From NCBI GenBank assembly GCA_019671135.1, contig JAHRHY010000016.1, forward strand, positions 740,501 through 804,500: 64,000 nucleotides of DNA. Reading direction: 5' to 3'. Of this stretch, positions 9,338 to 20,372 are shown piece after piece. Origin of the DNA: Linnemannia hyalina (taxonomy: Eukaryota; Mortierellomycota; Mortierellomycetes; Mortierellales; Mortierellaceae). Each line of letters begins with the position of its first letter. Position 1 is the first letter of the stretch. The translations under genes and the position numbers were made by a program. The notes under the pieces are model-generated. The model saw only the letters and a program-made list of their open reading frames with translations, had not been told where the DNA came from and ran no database searches.

Positions 9338-12300
9338 ATGCTCAGGAGGAAGAGCGAGGTGTACCAAAACATCTTGAGAATCGTCCCTCGGACCTCCTCT
9401 CGGACCTCCGCTCGGGTCAGCCAGCCCTCTTCCACCCTGGCCACCGCCTCCAAAGGAACATCTCCTTCGCACATACTATCGCCACCAACACCGCCGCCAC
9501 GGATACGATCCAACAACTCAATCATCGCGTCTTCTCCCCTTTATCACCACCACCAGAACCAGAGCTGCCTCGCCACCGGAACTTCACGCCCCAAGCCAAA
9601 TCCGACCTGGTTACATTGCTCATACCACTCCTCAAAACACCAACATCACCATATCAGACCATCAGCCGTAAAGCGCTTCAAGTCAGTGTATGATCCAGAG
9701 CTGGCGGCCTGCATGGAACGCTGGATTCGAACCGTCGTGACAGGACAAAGACGGGCCCATTCAAGCCTTGCCAAGCCAGCCCTCAACACCTCCGGATCAT
9801 CCTATTCTGTGTCAGACATTCGCACTTCAAGCACCACGCTCTCTCGCGACAGATTGAGGAGCAACGGACCTCGTGGCGCCCTTGCCTCACTAGAGCCATT
9901 TTCAACGCCTGCTACCACTACGATCCCGCCTTCTACATCACCATCAACAACACTGGCGACAAGCTTCACAGCGACAACGACGACGACGACGACGACAGCG
10001 GAGTCTGCCTCCACACTCAGCCTAGAACGCTTTTTACAGTCCCTGGATCGGATACCTATACAGGACCACGAATTGCCAAAGTTCTTTCGATCTTCGTTTT
10101 CAGACGCGAGCAGAAGAAAGCCAATACTCTCGAGATCTTATAGGAGAGCCATTGATAACGTCTGGAGCGTCTACTTGGCACTTTCGACTACAAAGGATGG
10201 CACAACTCGGCGGTTGACACGGCGGGATTACATCAAGCTGATGCAAATCGTCCGTCATTCGGATGGCCCACAGTTGGCGGCCAGCAGGATACTAGCCTTG
10301 CAGCGAGACATGGATCGGAACGGGATCGAGAAGCACCGAAAGGTGATGGAGATGCTCGCTCAGGCTCACCTTGTCTTGGGGTCTGTCCCAGAAGCGTTGC
10401 GGCTCTACCGGGAGGCCACGGAGATGGTTGGCGAAGGTACATTGCAGCACAAAAAGGTGGTCAGGACGATGGTTGATGGATTTGCCGCAAATAACCTGGA
10501 GATTGAGGGGATCGCATTTCTGGATGGTCTACCAGCTGTTGCAATTTCGGACGAGGAACGAGACTTTTACTACACACTCTACCAACGACTCTGCCGCACC
10601 ACAGAGAGCCTTCTCAGGAGTTTTGGGACTTCAGCAACTGGTCAGTGTTTGCCTCGGAGTGTCACCTCCATCGAGCAGTTTATAAGGTATCCTTGGTCGC
10701 CTCGGCTGAGTTCGCTCGCAGGAACGCTGTGTGTCTTCAGGACGGATGACCAGCGACGGGGGCTTATTCGTGGGTTTTCGCAGATGGTAGCTGGGCTGCT
10801 GGTCAAGATGGGCGACACCAGGATGATGACGCTGTTGCTTCAAGGGCTGCTACAGGAGTGCCAGCTGCTAGAGGCAAGTCGGGTCCTGGAGTTGATGCTT
10901 CGTCAAGGTCTGAAGCCTGAGCTGGACAACATTCGACGCCATTTGGTCTGTTCAGAGTTTGAGAATGGCGCCGATCGGGTGAATCTCGAGTTGGTGTTGG
11001 AGGAGTGGGAGGCCATTTCTACCTTGCGGATCAAACACATGTCGGGTGCCTCGTCCTCGTCTGACCTTGGATCGGAGTTTCTTCACATGCAGGATGTCCG
11101 TACAATTATTGAAGGTTACTCGAACATCCTTACAGATTGTATCCGCGAGGACGACCTTTTAGGAGCACTGAGAACGAGCAGGTTTATGGTGGCGCGTGGC
11201 TGGAATGAAGCAATGAACAGGATTGATTTCCGTCGACTAAATAGTCGAATGGTCAACCATGGTCGGTCCGAGTCTTATCCGGATTATCTCCAGGTCCGAT
11301 ATACCCTAGGTGGTCCATCTGCACCTGATCTCCACACGTACCGTCGATTGATATACGCCGCCTGCCGCCGCTCGGACCTTTTTTCTGCTCTCACACTGTT
11401 CAAACAAGTCCGAACCAAGCATCCGTCATGGACACTGGACACGACTCTGTACAATGCCATCATTTCGACCGCAGGAACGACAGGGCATATCCGGGTGGCC
11501 GAGAAGACGTTTGCTTGTCTTCTGGAGGATGGATTGACGCCGGATCATTATTCGTTTCACGGGCTGTTAAACGGGTATGGACACTCGGGAGATCTGGAAG
11601 CGGCTGTGCTGATTCCACAGCAGATGGTCAAGCACAAGCTGAGCCCGACCACCAAGACGTTTAACCTGATCATGAAGGCCTACCTGGGCTCTCGTGGCGA
11701 CCTGACGACCAGTCGAAAGCTGTTTCAGGTGATGCAACGCTCTGGCAAGGCCGTGCCCCCGGACTTGGTAACGTTTAACCAACTGTTGGAGGGATATCGC
11801 CGCAGTGGAAACCTGATGTGGTTTGATGCGTATTTCGACCGCTACTTTGGGCCTCAAGATTCGTCGACTGTAGCCTCCAACTCGACATGGTCCTCCAGGG
11901 GTGGTGTTGCAACCGCCGATTCAAGACAAGTTGATTCAAAGCCTCGCGCAGGATCCATTAGTGTTCCGGATCGCCCATTTCAGCAGCTTGGCCAGAAGAC
12001 GGATTCATGTCACGCCGCATCGGAGATCGTCAAGCCTGAAAAGACGGACGACAAGACTCTGTTGATCCAGCTGAAGCATTCTTTGCTTTTGACTAGTATC
12101 GACACAGCGATTGTTTGGGAGCTCTGGCATACTCTATATCCTCGACTTGCGCCGGTTTTGGCTTTGGGATCGAGCCTTGCCTCAGGAATCATCTCTGAAT
12201 CGAGTCCGAGCGTGGGGACAATGATGGACGGCACCATTTCAGAGACAAACACGACGACGATGACGGCGACAACACCCTCTGTGCCCAAGACGCACGTACC

Positions 12301-12568
12301 ATTCAAGCGACTACTAGGAGGGGTGTCGATGGCAGTTACCGACAGTGACCACTTTCGATTTACAGCGCTGTCGTTGTTCCGGTCCGCGTTTTTGTCCCGG
12401 GGAGAGACCAAAGGTGTTCGGCGAGTCGATGGATTGGTGGCGAGGTTGTTTCCGGATCATCCGACTGCGCAAAAGACGCTGATCCGAAGGTTCCGTGCGC
12501 AGAAGAGCCACCCAACTCTTTTTCCTTCCTCCTCCTACAACAGGCGCTCCACAAAGTCAAAATCGTAG
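9338..12568 (+). CDS. Pentatricopeptide repeat (PPR) protein, probably mitochondrial
   Basis: One uninterrupted frame of 1076 residues. The N-terminal 100 residues are Arg/Ser/Thr-rich and nearly free of acidic residues, as in mitochondrial targeting presequences. A Ser/Thr-rich segment follows (about 180-230, with a run of Thr codons). Helical repeats fill the rest. Clear PPR units lie around residues 695-840: TLYNAIISTAG...AEKTFACLLEDGLTPDHYSF, HGLLNGYGHSGDLEAAV...KLSPTTKTF, and VTFNQLLEGYRRSGNLM. Organelle PPR proteins bind RNA for processing, stability or translation; which RNA cannot be said. It is convergent with COA3, 211 bp downstream. Confidence 0.85.
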   Translation: MLRRKSEVYQNILRIVPRTSSRTSARVSQPSSTLATASKGTSPSHILSPPTPPPRIRSNNSIIASSPLYHHHQNQSCLATGTSRPKPNPTWLHCSYHSSKHQHHHIRPSAVKRFKSVYDPELAACMERWIRTVVTGQRRAHSSLAKPALNTSGSSYSVSDIRTSSTTLSRDRLRSNGPRGALASLEPFSTPATTTIPPSTSPSTTLATSFTATTTTTTTTAESASTLSLERFLQSLDRIPIQDHELPKFFRSSFSDASRRKPILSRSYRRAIDNVWSVYLALSTTKDGTTRRLTRRDYIKLMQIVRHSDGPQLAASRILALQRDMDRNGIEKHRKVMEMLAQAHLVLGSVPEALRLYREATEMVGEGTLQHKKVVRTMVDGFAANNLEIEGIAFLDGLPAVAISDEERDFYYTLYQRLCRTTESLLRSFGTSATGQCLPRSVTSIEQFIRYPWSPRLSSLAGTLCVFRTDDQRRGLIRGFSQMVAGLLVKMGDTRMMTLLLQGLLQECQLLEASRVLELMLRQGLKPELDNIRRHLVCSEFENGADRVNLELVLEEWEAISTLRIKHMSGASSSSDLGSEFLHMQDVRTIIEGYSNILTDCIREDDLLGALRTSRFMVARGWNEAMNRIDFRRLNSRMVNHGRSESYPDYLQVRYTLGGPSAPDLHTYRRLIYAACRRSDLFSALTLFKQVRTKHPSWTLDTTLYNAIISTAGTTGHIRVAEKTFACLLEDGLTPDHYSFHGLLNGYGHSGDLEAAVLIPQQMVKHKLSPTTKTFNLIMKAYLGSRGDLTTSRKLFQVMQRSGKAVPPDLVTFNQLLEGYRRSGNLMWFDAYFDRYFGPQDSSTVASNSTWSSRGGVATADSRQVDSKPRAGSISVPDRPFQQLGQKTDSCHAASEIVKPEKTDDKTLLIQLKHSLLLTSIDTAIVWELWHTLYPRLAPVLALGSSLASGIISESSPSVGTMMDGTISETNTTTMTATTPSVPKTHVPFKRLLGGVSMAVTDSDHFRFTALSLFRSAFLSRGETKGVRRVDGLVARLFPDHPTAQKTLIRRFRAQKSHPTLFPSSSYNRRSTKSKS

Positions 12569-12779
12569 TGCACCCCTCCCCCGTCCCCCTCAAATACCCC
12601 TACTTCCTCATCTTCTTCGCGTTTCCTTGAAATACAGAAGCCCAAACATCCAAATAGTCCCCTTACAACTTGAGATGGATCGGACACATAGCGACTTTTT
12701 TTTCCTTTTATTAATGCAAGATAAATGGAGTGAGCAGGTGCGGAGAAGAACGATATGGGATAGGAAGGAGAAAGAGTGT

Positions 12780-12899
12780 TTATGCAGACGCTGGTGTGTT
12801 GTTGTCATCCGTCTTCTGGCCGACCATGTGGCTAGGAAGTTTGATATCGGAAAAGTCGTCCTGTCTCACGGCCATGATCGAATATGCATCTAGAAAAAA

Positions 12900-12930
<31 letters not shown>

Positions 12931-13232
12931 TAGGCAGGGTGAGGAGGAAGGCAAACAAAGGATGGTTAGTTTCATGAGTGGTATGGATAATGTTTGTAGC
13001 ACTGATGCTGTCGCTGTTGCTGTTGCCGTTACTCTTAGCTATGCGAAGAGCCAGCTTGCAACTATTGGCAAAAGCAAATGAAGAGAGAACACGTACAGAC
13101 GGAGACACAGAAGACGACGATGCCGGCTCCGGTGAGGGCATTCCTGACACGGAAGGGGGCCGTTGCGCGCTCGAGAGCAGGCGAGCGCTTGAATCCCTGC
13201 TCGTAGTATGAGGTTGGCTTTGGGAAGATCAT
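12780..13232 (-). CDS. COA3: COA3-type cytochrome c oxidase assembly factor
   Basis: Two exons, 13232-13097 and 12889-12780, give 81 residues. Exon 1 encodes ALERATAPFRVRNALTGAG and most of a single TM helix; exon 2 encodes AYSIMAVRQDDFSDIKLP. The Arg-Val-Arg-Asn-Ala-Leu-Thr-Gly entry to the helix and the exit motif AV-x-QDDFSD are the signature of COA3/Cox25, an inner-membrane factor that regulates Cox1 synthesis and assembly. The donor is gtacgt; the acceptor is tttttctag. An in-frame ATG at 13277 could lengthen the N-terminus by 15 residues. It is divergent from the BORCS6-like gene, with 208 bp shared between the starts. Confidence 0.85.
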
Positions 13233-13440
13233 GTTCGTTTTGTTTAGAAGGGATTGTGTGTCTTGTGAATGTGACAAGAAGTCGTAAGTTAATTCCTTTC
13301 CTTTCCGTGTGCCTGTCTGTCTGTGTGGCTGTGGCTTGTGTTCGATTCGATATCCGAGGCTTCCTTCTCCCTCCTACACTTTTCTTCCAGTGAACTGCTT
13401 ACTACCTCCTTGACCATACTTGCACCCTTCATCCATCTCA

Positions 13441-14017
13441 ATGTCACCTTCACCCATCGGAAACTCAATCCCCATCGACGTCTCCCTTCTCGAGGATATC
13501 GAACACTCCACTCTCCAGCTCTCTGCCCAGCTGGACGCGCTCCTCTCCAGCCTACAGTCGCAACTGCAGCAGGTACACTTTATCACTTGAAATCACGCTG
13601 AGCAAATTGCGCAACGACAAGCACATTAACATCGAACAAATACCATATTGTGTGCAAAGGCCGCATCGGCAACACTGGGATCGGCCAAGGTTTACGAGTC
13701 AAGCCTGGTCGGCGGTGTCTGTGGACAGGTCGAAGCTTGCGTCGAGCAGACCACTGACTTGATCAGCCGGTGCGACGAAATGGACAAGGATATGGCCTCC
13801 ATCGTTGATATCGCCTTTCAAATGTGAGTTCCCTCTTCTTTTTCTTTTTCTATAGGCACATTCAATGCCCTCAACTCTTATTGTCGTTGTGAGTCAGGTA
13901 AAGTAGGTAGTACATGTATGTGCACGTTAACTAACAAACCTTCCTCCCTTCTCTGTCATTCATGATAGAAAGACAATCAAGCAGGCAGTCGACACTCTGG
14001 GTGCCGCAATCAAATAA
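13441..14017 (+). CDS. BORC subunit 6-like (DUF2365/lyspersin family) small coiled-coil protein
   Basis: Three exons, 13441-13572, 13660-13823 and 13969-14017, with canonical GT-AG borders, give 114 residues. The protein is helical throughout: an N-terminal helix with LDALLSSLQSQLQQ, then a region with CGQVEACVEQTTDLISRCDE and MDKDMASIVDIAFQIKTIKQ. The spacing of RC-(D/E)E-(L/M)D-x-x-(L/M)A-x-x-x-x-IA-x-QIK-x-IK matches BORCS6, a subunit of the BORC complex that recruits the Arl8 machinery to lysosomes. Fungal lysosome/vacuole function is inferred. The TAD3 stop is 50 bp beyond this stop, on the opposite strand. Confidence 0.65.
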
Positions 14018-14066
14018 TAAACGATGCAAAAAAAAAGGCGACAAAATACGATTTTATGCAAAAGAA

Positions 14067-16085
14067 TCAACAGTCAATCTTCTGATCTTCTAACGCAAGG
14101 AGTCCTGTGCTCGCCCCTTTGTTTCCGTTCATAGAATCATCACCGCACTGCTCCTTGACTTTGTCCTGTTGTGCTTGATATCCAACCTGACGATAGACAA
14201 AAAAGTGGTGGTTCAAATTGGGGTGGCTGTGGATCTTGTGTTGACTGCCAAGTCCTCCCGAAGCTGCCATCGGGACAGTGTAAAAGACGCGTCCAACGCG
14301 AGAGTGGACCAACGCCATCGAACACATCACGCAGGGCTCATGAGTCAAAAAGACGTCATAGCCAGTGCACAGGTATGCCTTCTTGACACGTCTGTCCTCA
14401 GTATCACCAGCTCCTTCGTCCCGCAACAATGGCGATACCGATGATTCTGGGGAGGGTGTTAAAGGGTTTGTCTCGCTGACGGGATTCTTTTTCCGCTTTT
14501 CTCCGCAGGTTGGCGACGGTGTCGACTCTCTTCCAGTTATTGGTTCGGCTCCTTGTTTCGCTGAGGGAATTAGAACGACAGTGTCGCTGCCGACGCTATG
14601 AGGCTGTTGGTGGTGATATTCAGCACGTTGACTCAGAGATCCATCTCGTTCCCGTTTGGCGACCGCCGCTATACAGTTCATGACTGCATGCTGGAGAATA
14701 TATCCAGTACTTTTCCGAGTGTCGTATGAAGTCGCCATGATTTTTTGAGTCAAAGGGTCCACGATCATGGCCACAATAGGGAGCTATCCAAAACGCCATA
14801 GAATATAATTAAGTAAATATCCAAATGCAATCTTCAACTCATAAATGCTTGTTTGGTAATGAGTATTTACCTCGCCCTTAGATGTCGCCTCGGCTGTATG
14901 GCCCCACGCAGACTGGATGTGTCCTATAATCGCTGCTTCGTCTTTGTCCGAGATTTTTGGATGTCTGTACAGAGGATTCGGATGCGTTGTTGGATCAGCC
15001 AATGCTCACGGTTCCTTCCTGCGTTATAAAAACTTTCCGGAAAAATGTATCAGTGGTAACAAACAAAAAAAGGCAATTTGAATGGTACCTGTTCGTATCC
15101 TCGCGAAAAGTGGTGGGCCAAGCAGCCTTCCACTGTTCAAACTGGTCTCGTGTCAAAGGGGGATATCTAGGTACACCGTGGATTCTGGGGGTCACCATGG
15201 AGTCCAGCCCTTCCTGTTTCAACAACTGATCGAGAACCTGTGCCGACAGCGCTAACCCTTCACAAAGGACAACGTCCAACTTGACGGCTAATTAGAGTCG
15301 AATAAAAATAGGGGGCCGGTGGTTACTACTGTCGGTGCTCTCTGTCTCCTTGTCCGATATTCCAATCAATGTTTTTAGCCGACTTGGCGACGTCTGTGCT
15401 ATTGTTGATGTATTGGTCACGATAGTGATGCTGTTGATATTGTTGTTACCTCCATCATCGGTGGTGGTCTTGCGGATCTGCTTGATGTGATCTAAACCTT
15501 GCGTGGCAGGTAGTTTACCCCGGATGAACCTACAATCGCGATAAACAACAAGGTAGCGATTGGATAAAGTAAATAAATAAAAACTGCTTCATATGGTCAA
15601 ACCACGCGCAGTTTCTCACGGTCGCAGTGATGAGTAGGCCTAATCAAAACAATAACAAGCAAAGCCCTGTCCAAAGAAAGTAAAAGGATAGACGATTGAT
15701 ACATGCATACGTAATAAGAGTGCAAGTAGTAGTGATGTGTGAGGACGTACTTGATGACCTGATTCGTGTGCTTGGGCTCAATGGTTGCGATATAGACGTC
15801 CACTGTGTTTGTTTGTTGTGTTAAGCGAACAAGCGACGGTAATCGCAATAAGGACGACAACAACAATAACAACAACAATAATAATAATAAAGACGATTGT
15901 GTTGTAGTTTGTATCAATAACACCGCAAGAAAAATAATAATAATAAACAGCAAATCGCGATAAGCAGCAGGCAGGCAGCGTAAGTTCGTTCTTTCGGCAG
16001 GGTTTAGAGTTCCCTTTCTTTTTCTATTACTGTTACCTGTTTCGAGTGCCCTGACCTCAGCCTCGGGCAGCACCTGGTCGAGCAT
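14067..16085 (-). CDS. TAD3: tRNA adenosine deaminase non-catalytic subunit TAD3/ADAT3
   Basis: Six exons: 16085-16037, 15802-15751, 15529-15330, 15287-15089, 14964-14871 and 14783-14067, giving 436 residues. Tad2-Tad3 deaminates A34 to inosine in tRNAs. The N-terminus (VLPEAEVRALET, VDVYIATIEPKHTNQVIK, FIRGKLPATQGLDHIKQIRK) is the Tad3-specific domain. The deaminase domain has HAV near residue 230 and PCVMC near 348-352, with VHSRVGRVFY and GLGSQHKIH after it. In catalytic deaminases the first motif is HAE; Val in place of Glu is the known Tad3 state. About 119 residues separate the zinc His from the first zinc Cys because of a Ser/Pro/Arg-rich insertion. The acceptor of exon 5 (14964) was chosen because upstream acceptors meet an in-frame TGA. 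Confidence 0.9.
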
Positions 16086-16428
16086 GGTTTAAAGGCAGTT
16101 GGGTGTTGTTTGATGGAACGAATGTGCTGCGTGTTTGTTGTGTGTATGAATGACTGATTGAATGGAATGAAAAAGAGATGCATCGGAAAAAAATAAAATA
16201 AAAAGATAACAAAAATATAAAATGTTTCGCCACCAAACGATATTGACAATTACTACCCCAAACGATGTTGACAATTTACTACCCCAGACTCACTCACACA
16301 TAAATAACCTCGTTTTGCCTTCTTTCATTCCTCCTCTCTAAGTCTCATTTTCTTCATTCCTTTCTTTATCCTTCCTTCCTAACACGACTCATCCACAACA
16401 TCAACAACTGAATACCAACAATAAAAGA

Positions 16429-18237
16429 ATGGCCACTCAACCAGCAACAGCTCGATCGCCCTCATTCGACTTTAACCACCACTCTCACCGTCGACTCAAT
16501 CCTTTGACCCGCTCCTGGGTCCTCTGCTCGCCACACAGGACACAACGACCCTGGCAGGGCAAACAGGAGGACGACGACCTCTCAAAACGCCCCTCCTACG
16601 ACCCCTCTTGCTATCTCTGCCCCACTAACACCCGTGCCAATGGCGCACACCTCCAGAACCCAGACTACACCGACACCTTTGTCTTTGAAAACGATTTTCC
16701 AGCCGTCCAGCAAAACCAGCCCATCCTTCTCCACGATAGCTCTGAAGGTCAGTTGTGTCGACTGATGGCTCAATTGATTGTGCTTTTAATAGAGAGAGTG
16801 GGGTGAACATGAAGTGAAACAGAGAGAGTATAAAAAGGAAGAAGGAAGAAGGAAGAAGAGGATGGTGGTGTCGATATATGGGGAGTGGGAGCCTGCCGTT
16901 CGCCTATCGCTCTGTCAGTCTCCATAAAAAAATACAAAGAATGGTACTTTGAGCGTGAACGTCATAGTGGGGTACAGGTTACTTTATTGTGTGTAGTTGG
17001 CGTTGGCATTATTAGCATGCTTTGGATCGACCTCCACAAAAAAAAAAAAGGCTCATCGTACCCGAACTTTAAAAAGCGGATAAACGGTTAATAACGCCTT
17101 CTATTTCTAAATTGATAGACGAGAACTCACTGCTGCAAGTAGAATCCGTCCGGGGCCAATGTCACGTCATCTGCTTCTCACCCCAGCACGACAAGACCCT
17201 GGCAGACATGGCCGAACCAGAGATCGTACCCGTCATCGACGCCTGGATCTCAACCTACAAAGCTATGCAACAACAGGGACATATCAACCACGTCCAAATC
17301 TTTGAAAACAAAGGCGCTATCATGGGTTGCTCTAACCCTCATCCTCACGGCCAGGTCTGGTCGACAGAGGACATCCCACAGGAGACTGCCGTTGAACTGG
17401 AGAACATGGCAAAGTACCGCCAACGGCATCACCGCTGCATGCTCTGCGATTATGTCAAAACCGAGACCGACGCCGACAGAAAAGCAAAGGCCGACGGATC
17501 GGCGGATCCATTGTCACCAACGGCAACTGGCATGAACGGAACTCATACTTCCTCGCATACTGCAGAAACAGGACCACTTGCAGGAACTGATCCAACACCG
17601 CCAACAACACCCACATCCACTACCTTCCCATCGACAAAGACAATGCCCTCTGCAACAACACCAGATGGGTCAAGGATTGTCTGCGAGAATGACAGCTTTA
17701 TTTGTCTAGTTCCTTTCTGGGCGACCTGGCCTTTCGAGACCATGGTCCTCTCTAAGGCCCATCTCGCCCGACTCTCGGACATGACCAGCGCCCAAAAACA
17801 GGACCTTGCCAATATCCTCCGTAGAATCACCTGCCGATACGACAACCTCTTCCGTTGTTCCTTCCCTTATTCGATGGGCGTCCATCAGGCCCCCACCAAC
17901 GACGATGTCTCCCACCAGGAACTCTCGCATCTCCACTTGCATTTCTACCCACCATTGCTCAGAAGCTCCACCGTCAAAAAGTTCCTTGTCGGGTAAGCAA
18001 CACGTCTTTTTTGCCCTTTTGATGTCCAAGGAGAAGAGCAAAAGGCGAGGCCCTATAGCTAATGCAGTAACTACAACTGACCTTTCTTGTTTGTTTCCAT
18101 GTCCCCTTTTTGTCCGATGTGGCATATGTTAACGTAGATTTGAGCTGTTGGGTCAATCGCAGCGCGACTTGACGCCCGAGCAGGCAGCCAAGCGACTCGC
18201 CGACTGTTCAGAGGTTCACTACAAGTCTGCTGTCTAA
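16429..18237 (+). CDS. GAL7: Galactose-1-phosphate uridylyltransferase (Leloir pathway)
   Basis: Exons 16429-16747, 17119-17992 and 18138-18237 give 430 residues. The enzyme exchanges UDP-glucose and galactose-1-phosphate. Exon 1 carries the N-terminal HRRLNPLTRSWVLCSPHR and a CYLCP zinc-site pair, followed by FVFENDFPA. Exon 2 carries RGQCHVICFSPQHDKTLADM, the catalytic SNPHPHGQVW near residue 180 (nucleotidylated His), and LHLHFYPPLLR. Exon 3 carries the ending FELLGQSQRDLTPEQAAKRL. A Ser/Thr/Pro-rich insertion of about 60 residues (roughly 17470-17665) interrupts the region between the CMLCDY segment and IVCENDSF; it is not a family feature. It diverges from TAD3 across 343 bp. A polyadenylation-like AATAAA lies at 18283. 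Confidence 0.93.
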
Positions 18238-20372
18238 AAACGAACGCATACCCCGAAAGAACTTAATCTCCGCGCATGTAACAATAAAATTGCTATGAAA
18301 AGAAAAGAAAAGAAAAGAAATACATAGCGGTGGAGGATGTGAGGGTGACTGTGGCCAGTGCAGTCGTCGCATAATTCCGTCTACTGTGAACAACTCATCC
18401 ACACAGATGCATGTCTTACGGTTTTAGCCGAAGGCGCCAGAATCACCTCTGTTGTTTTGCTTGATCGACTTGACCCAGCTATTATGACTACCAGCATGCA
18501 GCATGAAAAACCTGGTTCGCTCGAAATATCTTACCTGATTCATCTTTTTGAAAGACTCCTCTCTTTTTTTTTCAAGGCAAAGCGAGAGCTTGCAACAACA
18601 TTATCAGAGGACAAAAACCACATCCCGCCGTTCTCTCTGGTATCCATTGATTACATTATCCTTTGGCGTCTTGGTTTTGGTCTTGGCGGTTGAGGTGGTT
18701 TCGTAAATCGGAATGATACCTGATGAGTAGGTTTTGTGCTAGAATCTAGCGCGCGCAGAGCGCATGTGAAGATAGAGCCAACTTCGCCCTCTTCACCTTC
18801 CCTCTTCACCCTCCCTCTTCACCCTCTTCAAACAAAGCTTGCTTCAAACTCCCTCTTCACCCTCTTCAACCTAAAAAATGTATCTCGGACTTTCAGACGC
18901 ACGACCCAAGGTCTGCTAAGGAAGGATGTATTCAATCGATATAGATTAGTCTCCATAATATGAACTATTATGTTCAAGTTATTATGAGTTCGGTCGCTCA
19001 AACCTTTCCTCCGCTTCTTTATTCTACTTTTCCTCCATCCCCAGGCTAATCACCCACAACAAAATGCATGGAGTCTTACATTCTGGTAACTACAACCCGC
19101 TCCCCGCATTCTTCTTGAGTGAGAGGCATCACGCGGACTAAAAATTAATCGCGGATCATTTGGACCAACAACATCGTGCTACTCCCGGACCAGGACTGGG
19201 TTCATGGGCCCTAGTCTGTCTTTGGCGATCAGAGTCGAAGGGACGGGAGACACAAACTGACCGCCTTGACTCAGGTATGCGGCAGATGATCTCTAGCGAG
19301 CCTCTTCCGACTCAAGGCAACCGCCTGGAAACCATTGAGGAAGAATTTGCCAAGTCTGTCAAGCTATCCATCTACCACCGCGGTTCTGGAGGCAGAACTG
19401 AAGGATATTTTGGTCGCGAGAATCAGTGCTGACGAAGCAAAAGATTGACTCATTAAAGAATGTCTTGCGCATGATGAAGGTGAGTGTGTAACGATTCAAA
19501 TTGCACACTTCTCCATGCTATCACTTTCTTCAGAATGAAATGCATTGAACAAATGGGATGTAATAATTTGGATGTCTAAACCTGCTTTTGTTCGTTTTTT
19601 TCGATTATTAGACCGCGTAACCGCATTGCTCGACAAGGATCACCATATATCATCCAAGGCAAGGCGTTATGAGTAAGTGAGGAGCTATGTATATAATAGG
19701 TGCCTCGACTCCTGCTGATCGGATTAGGGCTCCTCATGCCGTTATGAAGATGTTGCTCCAATCTCCTTCACTCGAGAGACCAGTAGACGCGTACTATGTG
19801 GAACGAGGGTGCAAAGGGACCAAGGCTACAGCCGCCGAGCGCACTACCTTCGCGGCTCTCGTAAATCTTTCCAGGCCGCTTGTTCCCAAACGTCGGATGC
19901 CATGCTCGTCGGAAGATCTCAAGACCAAGGAGAGAGTCGGCGGCTATACATACAAGGCAGAGGCGCATAAGGCGTTGAGGGCGCAGTTCCTCGTCTTGGC
20001 GAATGAGTTCTTCCATGTTTGCTGGCTATCCAGGGTCAATGCGAAAGTTAGCCCTCCATCGTCTCGCCATGCCCTGGCACTCACGCGGTCCTCGTCCTAC
20101 TAAGACAACGACCACAGTATCATCAGAAACCGACCAACTATTTAACAGAGAGCCAGACTATTTTTTCCATGATTAACCGGCACGCCGTTGAATGCCTCAG
20201 CAGCCAGTATCAGATGGAGTTCATCTTTAGATAACTCTTGGCCAATCATTCTTGCTCTTGAGCATAGTATTGATTTTTAACCCTTTCTTTCCTTTATTTT
20301 AGAATGACTTACATTGACAAACTGAGAGTACGGATCATTGTCAGATCCACCAGTCATGGCCAACAAGGTCTA
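18238..20372. other. Gene-poor stretch upstream of a decayed RuvC-type gene
   Basis: No intact gene. Around 18780-18865 the unit CCCTCTTCACC recurs several times on the plus strand. From about 19160 to 20100 short coding-like pieces appear in shifting frames (for example LEAELKDILVARISADEAKD near 19390-19450), which could be the far 5' end of the relic at 20373 or another decayed gene. Confidence 0.4.

Noticed and set aside
12890..12935. GA dinucleotide run as a regulatory element or CRISPR-like repeat
   Set aside because: It is a simple microsatellite in the COA3 intron. No CRISPR-type spaced repeats were seen anywhere in the window.
14984..15030. Earlier acceptor for TAD3 exon 5 (after cgcag)
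   Set aside because: It gives an in-frame TGA. The acceptor before 14964 keeps the frame and joins two conserved segments.
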